Source: Epiperipatus broadwayi
Lineage: Eukaryota; Onychophora; Udeonychophora; Euonychophora; Peripatidae
Direction of reading: 5' to 3'
NCBI GenBank assembly: GCA_028023455.1
Contig: JAQFVV010006255.1
Location: 3,038,001-3,102,000, forward strand
DNA length: 64,000 nucleotides
A program made the position numbers and the translations under genes. The notes below the pieces were generated by a model that saw only the letters and a program-made list of their open reading frames with translations, made no database searches and was not told where the DNA came from. This document shows, in pieces, positions 43,780 through 54,999 of the stretch (position 1 is the first letter of the stretch; every line of letters starts with the position of its first letter).

Positions 43780-46204
43780 TAAAAATAGTATTTTTAGAAT
43801 TATTAATAAATCGGTATACATTTGGAAGAACATAAAAAGAGAAAAATTAAAAAGACAATCTTTATAAACCAATTTAAAGATTGTATAAGAAATAGACAAT
43901 TTGCTAATATCGCTAGATACAGTTCTTAAAAAATCATGTGATGTCTGCTTTTTTTTTGTTTCTGTTACTTTAGTTGATAATGATTCCAAATTTGTCGAAA
44001 GTATTTCTGTTTAATTAATGTATAAATTGTTATTTATTATAATTTAAAAATTACATATATATAAAATGCAAGAAAATAAAATCAAAATAAATAAATTGCA
44101 TGAAAACTACTTAAAAGGCATTTCATACCATCGAGATAAAAATATTAGAGAACAGTTATTTTTCTTTTCTTCTTACCTCAAAAATTGATAGATAGCATAA
44201 TTTTTTTCTAATGAAATCTTTTTCAGAGCAAAAGTTTTTATTATTATTATTTAAGGTTCAAAAATATTTTAATTGATTAATTAGAAGTTTATATTATGTT
44301 TTCTTGATATAACATCTAAATCATCATTATATTTGTCAGAGATTACAAATAATTTCTATTAAAAAAACACCTAAATTTTATTTCTGCCATTTTGGAAATA
44401 CTTGTATCATATTAGTGATTGGGTTCTGCTCATTATGAAGGATAATCTTTTTATCTCTTTCTCTAATTAAGTCTACTTTATTGAAGAAAATGTTTGGGCA
44501 ATTTCTCAGATTGTTATTGTAAATAAAATGTGCATCTTGTATACCATAATACATAAAATATAGATGTGATTACTCTGATATTGTCAAATGTCTTATTTTC
44601 ATAGGAATTTAACTGTGACTCAATATTAATATTTGAGCTGTTAAATAAACTGGAATTATTACTTGAACATTATTAAAGCACTACATTCAAGGACTAAATG
44701 AATTTGACTTTTTATATCCTTATGACTGTATAGTTTTTTTTGAATCTAAAGAAATAAATGTAAGGAATCCAAGTTTAGTTTGATTAAAAAGTAATTTGTT
44801 TCAAATAACTAAAACCTCAATTTCCTAATAAGTTGCTTGTGATTTACATATAGCATTCATTGTCTTTCCAACAAACCTTTTAATTGTGAATGAATATTTA
44901 CATAAATAACCAGGTATTTAAATTTGTTCATAGGTGGTCAATGAAAGACATTTGGGATGAAAAGCAATATAGAGAAAAGATATTTTTAGATATCCAGTAA
45001 CTGCAGTTGTCTTTTCATAGGAGTAATTTTTATAACACTAAAACATGAATATATATACTTACAAAAAGATGAAGAAGGATTTTTTGAATTTTAAATAATA
45101 TTATGAAGTCCTAAGCCATTTTGAATTAAAAGACATTAAAGATAGTTGAAAAAGATGGATGTCAACTATTTTTCTTAAAGAAGTTTTCTGCACATAAAAT
45201 AAATGTTGCTGGAAAAGATTATTATTAATTATATAATAGAAGAGTTAGCTGTGATTTTGATAATGATAAGTAAATCAAATAGTGATATTTGTGAATAGAG
45301 TGAAAGATAAGATTTTGAAAGTGAATTAGTAATTTGTCTTTGAGTTTTTTTTTCTAAATTCGAGTGTACATTCCTGAACAGCTCAGATAAAATGGAAATC
45401 CAATAATGAACTCTGCTCTTCTTTAAAAAAACAACATCCATGTAAGCAATACATATGATATTCATATAATCAATGTATTCCAGATATTTATTCCATTTTT
45501 TAAAGTAATGGATTGAGGTAGGTAGTGAAAAGCTGAGCAAGAATTGGTGTATCTTTTAAGAGCAAAGATTGGAAATTAACTACCATTTCAGATAGTTTCA
45601 TTCATTTATTAAAATTATCTATATTATAGTCTCGAAGTAGTTTTCAAAATCCTACTTATGAAGTTTTGTCTTTGTTGATTATCATTCTGCTTTGTGACAC
45701 AAAAGCTATTAAACTAACTATAATTATACCTTCTCTTTAACATTATTTCTATTGAAGCTGCATCGAATATTTTGAAATTCTCATTATGTTTATTTTAGCA
45801 AGTCTATCTTCTATGTCATAGACTTTAGGAAAAGAAAGTTTGGGGTTAGTTTTTGCTTTTAAATATTGAAAAGTTTGATTAATAGTTATTTGAAAGTAAG
45901 TTTAAAACCACGATTTTTTAAATATTTTATCTAAATTGTAATTTTATACTTTTATCTAGACAATAAAAAAAAGCAAAGTATATTTGGAGATCTAGGTTTG
46001 GAATAGAATAAAGATTAAAAATGTATATAAATTGTAAAAATTGATAAATGAAAGAAATTTGTTTGAAAATGTGGTAAGAAGAAATTATGAAAGATAAGTT
46101 GGAAAAATCTGCAACTAATAAAAAAAATAAAAATTCTCTATTGAAAAACAAACAAACAAGGTACATATGCAATGGAATGCCAAGCCCCACCAAATGTATC
46201 ATTT
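43780..46204. other. Unassigned stretch
   Basis: The minus strand at 44370-44530 and 45229-45560 contains short coding-like pieces (for example AHFIYNNNLRNCPNIFF), hinting at an old retroelement RT or similar, but no diagnostic motif is present. No gene supported. Confidence 0.35.
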
Positions 46205-46400
46205 AATACTTAATATTTGTAAGTAGGCAGATTTGAACATAGGGTTTTTCAGTCTATATTCGTCTTACATTTCATCTCAAGCAACCAATACACCTGACCA
46301 TGTACATGTGAAAAAGATAGATGAACCCCAATATATGTATTTCACACAGAACCAGCACTCATTAGTGAATCAGATAATAATCTCCAACACATATATATAA
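46205..46400 (-). mobile_element. Family D-related repeat with ribozyme relic
   Basis: Matches 54560-54770 along most of its length, including GATTTGAACATAGGG at one end (B-box-like on the opposite strand), ACCAATACACCTG and the ribozyme segment. Single copy. Confidence 0.6.
46320..46380 (-). ncRNA. Hammerhead-like relic in the 46.3-kb repeat
   Basis: Minus strand: CTAATGA (46359-46365, G5 changed to A), stem II GTGCTGG region, GAAA (46340-46343), TA-CA-TA stem III, TA, TTGGGG. One core change. Confidence 0.55.
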
Positions 46401-47180
46401 TTAATGCTCTGTTTAAAGATAGAAATAAAATTGAAAAAAAAAAAAATCATTCATTTGAAAAGATCTTATGTGGATTGTTTATAAGCAACTTCTGGTAACA
46501 ATAATTTTTTATATTTATAAATTCATTATTTAAATATTGATATTCTATCATATTGTTCTAAAATATATTAATGGCAATCATCAAAAATGCCTACAATTTC
46601 ATGAAATTAATACTTTTTGTGAAGGTAGCACTTTAAGAAAGTTGGATGAAGTTGTGCTTTATGTTTGTTTTTCTTTAAAGAATAAAAACCTTGGAGCTTT
46701 AGTATCAACAGAAAAAATAAATAATCATGTACTATGTTATCTATCTTTGCAACTTGTATTTTTAGATAAAATAAATCAAAATAACTCTAATTAAAAAAAA
46801 GATAAAATAATTAATGATAATGATGCTAACAGTGGCATAATAAATGATGAGCCTACTATTTATAATGTCTACACCAAATCAGTCATCAAATAATGACTTT
46901 TTTGAAAGCATCCAAATATATTATGAAGTTACAGTCATTGGATTCTTGTGAATCCTTGGATTTGTCATGTGATAATAACAGAACTGTAATTTCTCAAACA
47001 ATGTTCATGAAATATCTAAAAAAAAAAAAAAGAACGAACAGTCAGTAAAAATATAATAATCTATTATAAATATTTTTATTATTTATCCTAATAATAAATA
47101 ATAAGCAGCCATTCAAAAAAGAGTATAGCCATTCTTACTCCAAAAAAAGAAAAAGAAAGACAAGAGAAACAGAAAATTTT
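46401..47180. other. AT-rich stretch without recognisable gene
   Basis: May include the 3' flank of the LINE that follows. No domain recognised. Confidence 0.45.
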
Positions 47181-47182
47181 TT

Positions 47183-47860
47183 TCTCTAAAAATGAGTTTT
47201 ATGGTGACTATACAAATAAATCCACGAACCACAAATTTGACCACATATAGAACATGCTAATTCAATTTTCTGTTTACTTATTTTACTTTTTTTAGCTTCA
47301 TCAACTAAAAACTTTTTTCTGAAATATGTCAACACCATGTCTTCTTGCAGCTCTCCAATGTATTCTATTCTCAGCCATATCATATCTTCACAATGGAAGC
47401 AACTGACATTGTACTTTTTTAGAATGTCTTTGAGATAATCCTTATAATGTTCATGTGCTCACCTTTCTTACAAAACTCATGTTTAAGTTCAACATAAAAC
47501 ACTATTTTAGGAAGTCTTCCATTGTTCATTCATTTTGCATTTCCAATCCAACAGAGATGTGATTTTTACAATAATGGATTCAATAGTATTACATCCTGCA
47601 AGCTGAAAAATGTGTTGATTGGTTTTATGATCTTGCTATTGCAGAGTGTCCTTAAATGAAACTTTTCTAATGCTTTTATATTGTGTCAATAGTGCCAAGT
47701 TTCACATCCATACAATAAATTAGGTAAAACACCAACTTTATAAACAGCTATGATGAACTTTAACTTGCTAAACATATCAGAAGCACATTGCAATCTGTGT
47801 TGATCTCAACATACTTTCAGCTTTACATTCTACAGGTATTTTATATATTTTTAAGAAAAG
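47183..47860 (-). pseudogene. LINE C-terminal relic ending in a C2H2 zinc finger
   Basis: On the minus strand from about 47750 the text reads LPNLLYGCETW, the usual RT thumb boundary of many LINEs, then KALEKFHLRTL, a degenerate LRWxGH segment and RLPKIVFY. It ends, after frameshifts, with the intact frame 47186-47383 carrying CSICGQICGSWIYLYSHHKTH, a C2-H2 finger. Fingers of this form close the ORF of a LINE lineage different from the RTE copies in this window. Only the C-terminal fifth is present. Dead. Confidence 0.7.
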
Positions 47861-48139
47861 TAATATTGTTTAAATTTATGGTAGTTAGAATAAAATGATT
47901 TAAAAAGAATTACATATTTATAGTATTTATAGATATCAAGTTCACTATGAATTATTTATAGTTCGTAAGTATTTTTGTGTATATATGAATATATTACATT
48001 AAATCTTAATTCAAATAAGTTTGTCAGCAATAAAGCTTCTACTAAGCCATGAAATAAGTTTTGTGGTTAATACAAGTATACTTTTGGTTATGACTGTTAG
48101 ATATCGGCATCAATTTTATTTCACTATTTTTAATATTTA

Positions 48140-48450
48140 TGATATATGAGCACAGACTTTCACACGACCCACCACTCTCCACTCTATCTCATAACACTGA
48201 TACACTTGAACACACATATATATATATATATATACATATTTCATGCTAAACCAGAAATCATCAGTTGGTCCAGATTATCATCTCCACACATATATGCAAT
48301 AAGTGCTCAGATATATATTAAGATAGCCAATCTTCATATTTTAATGGACAAGCTTCAATCCACTCCACACTCCAGCTCTTCAGCCGTCTATCCAATTGAA
48401 AATCTGATGATGGAATGCTCAAAGGCCACCCTGAGGCTGAGATTCTAATC
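48140..48450 (-). mobile_element. Family D unit, single truncated copy
   Basis: Reverse complement of the family D array: the tRNA-like end (48147-48180), a TA microsatellite expansion (48218-48236), the ribozyme, and the segment ending GGCCACCCTGAGGCTGAGATT. It breaks at about 48449, right before a tRNA-like sequence. Confidence 0.8.
48225..48281 (-). ncRNA. Hammerhead-like ribozyme, family D dispersed copy
   Basis: Minus strand: the ATAATC/TGG/ACCAA 5' half, CTGATGA, stem II TTTCTGGTTTAGCAT (one pair lost), GAAA, TATGTA. The 3' strand of stem I has been replaced by a TA microsatellite, so it cannot close. Confidence 0.65.
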
Positions 48451-48452
48451 AA

Positions 48453-48523
48453 GTGTTGGTGGCCTAGTGGTTAGCATAGCTGCCTTCAAAGCAGCTGGCT
48501 CGGGTTCACATCCCGGTCAACAC
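48453..48523 (+). tRNA. tRNA-like sequence with UCA anticodon (tRNA gene, relic or SINE head)
   Basis: 71 bases with a 7-bp acceptor stem (GTGTTGG with TCAACAC), a perfect 5-bp anticodon stem GCTGC/GCAGC around the loop CTTCAAA (anticodon TCA), and a 5-bp T stem TCGGG/CCCGG around TTCACAT. A box GGCCTAGTGG and B box GGTTCACATCC are recognisable. The D stem does not pair, and there is no terminator-like T run directly after. UCA reads UGA, so it would be an opal suppressor or a Sec-type tRNA, but the size and arm lengths do not fit a eukaryotic tRNA-Sec. A SINE head is the likeliest origin. A recently copied tRNA relic is the alternative. Confidence 0.5.
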
Positions 48524-49035
48524 ATTTGACTTATGAAAAAAAAATTGGAAAAACTATACTGACCGTTATTTAGACATTACAACAGCAAGTCGATTGGGAT
48601 TGATGACATCAGTTACCAAAAGATGGTTGAAGAACTTAATTATAATAGAAACTGATGTTAAATTATTTTTAATATTATAGAACAATCTAGGACGATTGTC
48701 CAACAACATTTTACATACATTTATTAAACTGATGTCCACTGATTACTCATGCTTATATAGATGGTTCTAAAGTATAATGATATAAAATAGATGTAAACTA
48801 GAAGAATATGTAATGTTTTTAAATACACTTTAAAATTCCAATCACATTTTATTTAAACATAAGAACTCAAAATCTTTTATGATTGTTGTCGTCATGAGAA
48901 TTTTTATTTAACACGACATATATGGCAATTTGTTGGAAACTGTGACTTTTTAAATATTATGTAAAACTGGATATAAATTTGATATCAGTTTTTTTTTTTA
49001 ATTTTCAATTGTTTTAGCATAATTAGTTATAAGAT
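48524..49035. other. Possible SINE body, then unassigned DNA
   Basis: The ~130 bases after the tRNA-like sequence are less AT-rich (for example GACTGCTGTT-like and GATTGGGATTGATGACATCAG) and could be its SINE body. No other feature. Confidence 0.35.
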
Positions 49036-49085
49036 GGGATGGATGACCGGAGCTTGAAAGTCTCTGTTCAAATCCCTCTAATTAC
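49036..49085 (+). mobile_element. Family D-related tRNA-like end fragment
   Basis: GAAAGTCTCTGTTCAAATCC (B-box-like last 11 bases) followed by a TA-rich tail, as in the other family D ends. Confidence 0.5.
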
Positions 49086-49800
49086 ATCTAGCTTAAATAT
49101 ATATATATACTATACTTGTATTTAAATATTACGTAATTATGTTTTTTTGAGAAAAATTTTCATCAAAATCAAGCAGTGTGTGCACTATTCTTTTATTAAA
49201 CAATAATTTATCTTTTTTTTTTATTTTTTATCATATAATATGTTTATTTTTCATTCTGCGCATACAATCGCACTTTTTGCAAATAGGCGACAAGGTATTT
49301 CAATTTTTATCGTAGAAAAAAAATATTGGGTATTTTTATAGTCTAGTCGCTCATTTAGACTTATTACAAACATTGTTTACTCAAATGTTTAAGATGAAAT
49401 ATTTGTTTAGTCTACCATTATTTTCAATGAAGGTTGTTGAAGAGTTTTGCTTTGAATATTGATTTCATCTAACTATTAGGTTCGGTTTACTAATTGAATG
49501 AATATCAGTTTTTGTTCTGTCTCATATATATATATACATATAGGTAAAAGAAATGAAAACAGGTTTTAAACCGCCGTGTAAAGGACAAAGACATCTCTAA
49601 GAGTCTTCTTAAGAAAAAGAATGAAAATGCAGCGATTATTCACCAGGCTTTCCATTTGCAACGTTTCTTGCTGTACTCTTTGTATAAAAATAACTAAATA
49701 TCTATTTATTGACCAATATTGTATAAATGGCTAGATTTATTACTTAACTGGATTCATGAAAAAACAATCCAAACCTAATGAAAAAATTTCAAATTTATTT
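49086..49800. other. Unassigned stretch
   Basis: Bases 49555-49680 are less AT-rich with no recognised motif. No gene. Confidence 0.4.
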
Positions 49801-49804
49801 AATC

Positions 49805-49868
49805 TAGATTTGAACCCAGGTTATCTGATTGATATGTGGCTGCTCTACCATTGCACTATAAAGCAATA
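49805..49868 (-). mobile_element. tRNA-derived SINE head
   Basis: On the minus strand, TATAGTGCAATGGTAGAGC (A box) is followed about 35 bases later by CCTGGGTTCAAATCTAG (B box). The spacing matches a tRNA. The sequence belongs to a different SINE lineage from the one at 60358. No intact cloverleaf beyond the D- and T-arm loops. Confidence 0.5.
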
Positions 49869-49869
49869 G

Positions 49870-52442
49870 CAAAACAATCATGCATTTACAAATTTTAAAT
49901 ATGATTGTCAGACCTATGATCTAGATTCAAATTTAGGCTGAATAAAATATAAATATTTTCTTGATTTTAATGATGATTAGAATTTCTCTATCAGATAATC
50001 AATCTAATTAATTGTCATTATTGATTAATAAATAAGTATTTAGATATTCTTAGATAGAAAGTAAAACAAAGATGTAATTATATTCAAATTCTCATATCCA
50101 AATGGAAATCATGGGTAGTAAAGTTTTTTTCTTCATTGTTTCTCTGACAGAAATTTTGGACGCTTTTGCCATGCAGCAGACTATTAAAAGGTGTTTTATT
50201 TTTTTACATTATATTTTCTGGCCAACTTAAAAAGTGGCTTTATTTGAAAGGCAAACACAATGGGAGAAGAATGATCTTATGTTTTTAGCAAGATGTTACT
50301 TTATGATATTAGAAGTTTCAATTTAAACTTAGAATGCTTTTCAAATCTGCAATTCTTATTTATTACATTACTGGATGCCACAATTATTATTTATTATATA
50401 TATTTCCTTAGCAATATTTTAATATATTTTTTTATTAAGGAAAACATTTCTTTCTTTAGAATAAATACACAAATTCTTGTTACACATTAATGACTTGGAT
50501 AGATTCAATGGCTACTCCACGTCTGTTAAAGCATCAAGTATTTCAGATATCATGCTGTTATATCTATACAACCGAGGTATATTTGCCCCAAAGACTGCAC
50601 TGCACCTTGGAGTTCATGTGCTAGTTTTATTGTTTGTATTAGATTGGAGATTGAACCATCCTTTAGTTTATAGATTAAACACAAGTTTTATTCGAATTCA
50701 GTCTCACTTCTTACCTGTGATCACCAGTTAAGATTTATCATTTTTCAGTCATGGTCCCCTCATACAAGCAACATAATGTATACCTTGAGTCAATTTTTTT
50801 AAACCCCCTATAAGTCACTAAAAATAACTCATAAGAAAAGCACACAGATGGTATTTAATTTCTGATTCATTCAGGATAAAAGAAAAATTGAAATTGTCTC
50901 TGCCCTGAATTTTTTGTTTTTATCATAATAGTCATGTAAAACCACACATATATTTCTTTATGTGTAAAATATTTTACATTTTAAAATCAAATAGCTTCTG
51001 CCTCATCTGAAGAAGGTGATTTTATTTGAAATAGGATATAGTGAAGAAAAATTGTCTGATATTTTAAAATGTATATTTAGATTTGCTTAGAAAGAGCTTA
51101 CAATTCACAATTCTGATTGTTTATATATGGAGATGTATAAATAAAACAAACCCCAATTATATCACATTAGATCAAAGACACTCCAAAAGTAAAATAATGA
51201 TAAAAAAGATATTGATCTCCATTCTAATGCATTTTATTCTTATTTTCATCTTTACTCAAAAAATAATTAAAGAGTAACTAAATTTGAATCACTAGATAGA
51301 TTAGTTATCTTGTGGCTATAATTCATATACTAAGCCCATTTAGAATGAAAAACTATCAAGTTCTACTTAATTCTTACTTTTGTTACTTTTAAATTTAAGT
51401 TTTAGATATTTTAATAATCACTTTTGTTTATTTTCTCAGTGCTGCATGGAATCAAGTAAGACATATTTGGTGTGAGTTCTCTTTATAATTCAGCAAACTT
51501 ATTTCATTATTACCAGGTTATTAATGTATTAATTTTCATTTTTTAAAATAAAAAAACAATTACAGTTTTTTTTTTCAATTTAAATTTTATTTTCACTTGC
51601 ATTATATTTAAAATTATTATATTTATTGCGGTCGCCATATTTACTGTTTCCAAGGATTCATTTTGCATCATATGTTTCCACTTCACAACTTGTATTTTTT
51701 ACTCAGTTTTACAATAGTTTTAATTTTGATAACTTTATTTTTCTAATAGATCTTTTTATTTTTCTTAACTGTTGATTGATGATTTTCCAGTGCTTTCTAG
51801 ACTGGTCTATTTTATCGCTAAGCAACAACATATAAATCTTCAGTTGAATAGTATTTCTCAGCTCAATGTATTATCACATATTTTTCATGCATAAAAAAAA
51901 TATCATACAATTTTTAACTTATATAAATACTGTTTCATTGTCTTTGATAAGTAGTACTTCATTTAAAAATAGGAATTCTGATCTAAATATTTAAATGATT
52001 ACGATAAAAAGAATTAAATAATATTTACATCTACCAACAACTTTATGCCTTGTGATAATTAAATTGTGTTTAAATGATTATTCTCTATCTTACACAGTAT
52101 TGAGAATGATAGATTAGTATTATAAATAGATTATGAGAAATTATACTATTGTTTATATTTAGATTAACATTTTTTAAAAGTATGAAAACTCATACACAGA
52201 TAGGAGCAGTTTGTTATTCTCAAGGTAAAACATTTCACTGAGTCAAAACTAATACACTCTCTGTTGACTATTGTTTTTAATCCAATTCTATCACAATTAC
52301 CATTCATCACAGATTATTGCTAGGCTTGATATTAGTACCTTTTCTAAACCTAGATATAATTACTTCAAATATGCAGTTTTAAAAAATATAAAATAAACAA
52401 ATGAATAATATTAATCATTTAAATCAATTAATACATTTGATT
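49870..52442. other. AT-rich stretch without recognisable gene
   Basis: An 84-codon frame at 50477-50731 (+) has no recognised domain. No gene supported. Confidence 0.5.
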
Positions 52443-52715
52443 AAACAAGGCAAAACTCTCCATACAGTAGTGCCACCCTGTGCCAACCAGAGTAATCAAT
52501 GGATGCCAGAAGGCTTGTGCATAAAATCCCTATCTAGTGCCTACTCATCCAATATCCCCAGACTAGTTTCTGGCTTGTGGCCTTCATCAATGAGGAGCCT
52601 TGGATATGAGAGCACTGCACCTGGATAGGGATTTTAAGCACAAGCCTTTTGGCATCCATTGATTACTCTGGTTGGCACAGGGTGGCACTACTGTATGGAG
52701 AATTTTGCCTTGTTT
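52443..52715. mobile_element. Family C foldback copy (tail-ribozyme-inverted tail)
   Basis: 52443-52534 and 52624-52715 are ~92-base inverted repeats of the family C tail, with only a few mismatches. The ~90-base middle holds one ribozyme on the minus strand. Arms this similar suggest a recent copy. The same layout is seen in the left part of the 2.8-3.08 kb copy. Confidence 0.85.
52547..52605 (-). ncRNA. Hammerhead-like ribozyme C3
   Basis: Minus strand: outer stem I ATCCAA/TTGGAT, inner CCTCA/TGGGG, core TTGATGA (C3 to T, reverse complement at 52584-52590), stem II GGC/GCC with loop CACAA, GAAA (reverse complement at 52567-52570), CTAG, TC. A single transition separates it from a perfect core. 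Confidence 0.75.
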
Positions 52716-54140
52716 GATAACAATTATGTGCTAGTGTAAGAGATAGTGATCATGTGATGTTTAATGGTTTAATACGTTTGATCTATTATTATATTTTTTT
52801 TTAAAAGAATGAAGTCTTCTTCATTGATTCATTATATATTAGGCCACACAATTTTTCTTTTCTTTTCTTTAAAAAAAGATTAAGACTATTTGGTCAGTTA
52901 TTAGTTTACAAGTTTATATCTATAATTTTACCATTCTACTATAAAGTTTGCACTTTTGCTAAAGCTATATCCCATGAGCTTATATTGGATACTTCATGTG
53001 ATATTTGTATGGAAGATCAACAGATCTACCAATGCAATCAATTTAGTCTTTTAAGAATATTATTAATTTCTTTCTAAATAGAACCATAAATACTCTTAAT
53101 GCCTTTCAAAGTACATCTTGCAATTACAATTTTATTATTTTCCATTTAATGTTTTGTTAGAATCTCAAATTATGTACAAAACTTTAAATCAACATCAAAT
53201 CAGTCTAACAATTTATTTCAATCTTCTCATTATCGGACTAACAAATATTTTTAGATATTTTTATTAATATGCAAAAAATGTAATACATGATTAGGTGATC
53301 TATGTAATGAAAATTTCAACTCGTAGAGAACATTATATTTTCACCATAACGAATATATGCAGGCACCCGATTTTAAATTATTTTAATTAAGATTTATTTT
53401 TTAATAGTTAAGTTCTTTAAAACAATTTTATCACCGCCTATTAATTAAGGATTATATTCTTAAGATATGCACTGTAATAATTTTACCTTTACCGTTTGTA
53501 AATCCATTAACGATTCTAATAGCAAATGAATTTTTCTTTCTTAAAATTTGTTTTGTCTCTGTTTTGGACGATTATTTATGATTTTAAAAACTTTTTAGAT
53601 AGAAAACACATTCTATAATTTTACCAATAAACTATAAATAATCCAACTTTTTTTTAGCAAGTAAAGTTCCTATTTTGACATATAAGGAATAGCATATATG
53701 TAGTCTATCATGGATGTTTCATTATATATTTTTCGCACTTAACATTTATATGCATTTGGTAATCAACCATTCCACCTGTCTCATTTCTATATAAGACTTA
53801 CTTATAAACTTAACAGATAAAATAAAACCATTGAACTTCTGATTTAAAATGTAAAGATATAGTTTACTTTTTTAAAGTAATAAATTATTTAAAAAGTAGG
53901 CGGAAAGAATATCTATTTTGACATTAAAACTTTCAAAGATTCTCTACTACAACTTTTTAACGCTTTGCTTATAAAAATAATCATTTGCTAATAAAAAAAA
54001 CACCACTAATTTTGATATCTACTTTACTGGGAAAAACATGGAAATGTGAAGCTTATTTGAAACATGACTTATTTTCAAATTTTAACAAATCTTTGAATTC
54101 TATTTAAACATAAACAAGTTTTGTAATTTGCTTAGAAGCC
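52716..54140. other. AT-rich stretch without recognisable gene
   Basis: Nothing recognised on either strand. Confidence 0.5.
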
Positions 54141-54144
54141 AATA

Positions 54145-54545
54145 CACATCACATGATCACCATTTCTCATAGGATAGTGGTGACTATGGTTATTAAAACA
54201 CCAAAGACCCCAAAATGTATGAGTACTGAACTGAGTTCAGACCTATATGACTATATAAGCTAATGAGCTTGGATTGAAAATATTGTGTTTTCAATTTAAG
54301 ACTCAGTTTTGTAGTTAAGTAGAGATAAAAGGTGGCTGCTGGAGGGTTGCATTAGATCCTAAGATTTAGGTGCAGTGCTCTCAGATTCAAGGCTCCTCAC
54401 TGATGGAGGCCATAATATGGTCTGGGGATATTGAATGAGTAGGCACTAGATGAGGATTTTATGCAGAAAGTCTTCTGGCATCCATTGATTACTCTAGCTT
54501 GCACTGAATGGCCATACTGTATGGAGAGTTTTGCCTATTTTAATT
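54145..54545 (+). mobile_element. Family C ribozyme element, the longest uninterrupted copy
   Basis: Begins near CACATGATCACCATTTCTC, carries the palindromic module (54225-54260), the block TTGGATTGAAAATATTGTG, the ribozyme (54385-54436) and the tail ending GTATGGAGAGTTTTGCCT at 54538. Followed directly by a family D-related repeat. Confidence 0.8.
54385..54436 (+). ncRNA. Hammerhead-like ribozyme C4, core deleted
   Basis: Outer stem I ATTCAA (54385-54390) with TTGAAT (54431-54436) and inner CCTCA/TGGGG are perfect. CTGATGG replaces CTGATGA, and a deletion removes GAAA. Important for covariation, not for activity. Confidence 0.65.
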
Positions 54546-54559
54546 GGCTTATACTGAAT

Positions 54560-54950
54560 GTTTCTTATATATGTAAATAGAGGGGTTTGAATTCAGGATT
54601 TTTCGGTCTATTCATCATATACTCTACCTTAAGCAACTGATACACATTAGCACACCCATGTGAAAAATATGCATGATCCCCAATATATGTATTTTGTACA
54701 GGATAGCATTCATCAATTAGGCCAGATCATAATCTTCCACACATACATACAATCAGTGCTCAGGAATATACATGCAAAAAAAGATACCAGCATTCATTAG
54801 TTGGGGCAGATCATAATACAATCAGTTTGCAGGATCATGTATTTTTAACTGACTGCTGATTGTATACATGTGTGCCAGATTATGATTTGTCCCAGCTGAT
54901 GAGTGCTGGTTCTGCACAAATCCTGAGTTCAAATCTCTCTATTTACATAA
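54560..54950 (+). mobile_element. Family D-related repeat cluster with three ribozyme relics
   Basis: A copy at 54560-54770 runs parallel to 46205-46400, with GGGTTTGAATTCAGGAT at its start (B-box-like on the minus strand) and a ribozyme relic. 54781-54820 has a second partial minus-strand core (CTAATGA). 54840-54950 is a plus-strand partial copy with CTGATGA (54896-54902). The orientation switch again makes a local foldback. Confidence 0.65.
54673..54730 (-). ncRNA. Hammerhead-like relic in the 54.6-kb repeat
   Basis: Minus strand: outer stem I ATGATC (54725-54730) with GATCAT (54673-54678), inner CCTAA/TTGGG. Core TTGATGA and CAAAAT. Both stem I helices pair fully, with bases different from those of the family D array. 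Confidence 0.6.
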
Positions 54951-54999
54951 ACAACTTTTATTTTCCTATGCTTCTTTTGGTACTTATGTTAAGAATGCA

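Noticed and set aside
43492-43989. 165-codon minus-strand open frame.
   Set aside because: It overlaps the 3' half of the mariner relic on the other strand and has no domain of its own.
50990-51045. CTGAAGA followed by GAAA near 51008-51030.
   Set aside because: No plausible stem II or stem I, and no related copy in the window. Likely chance.
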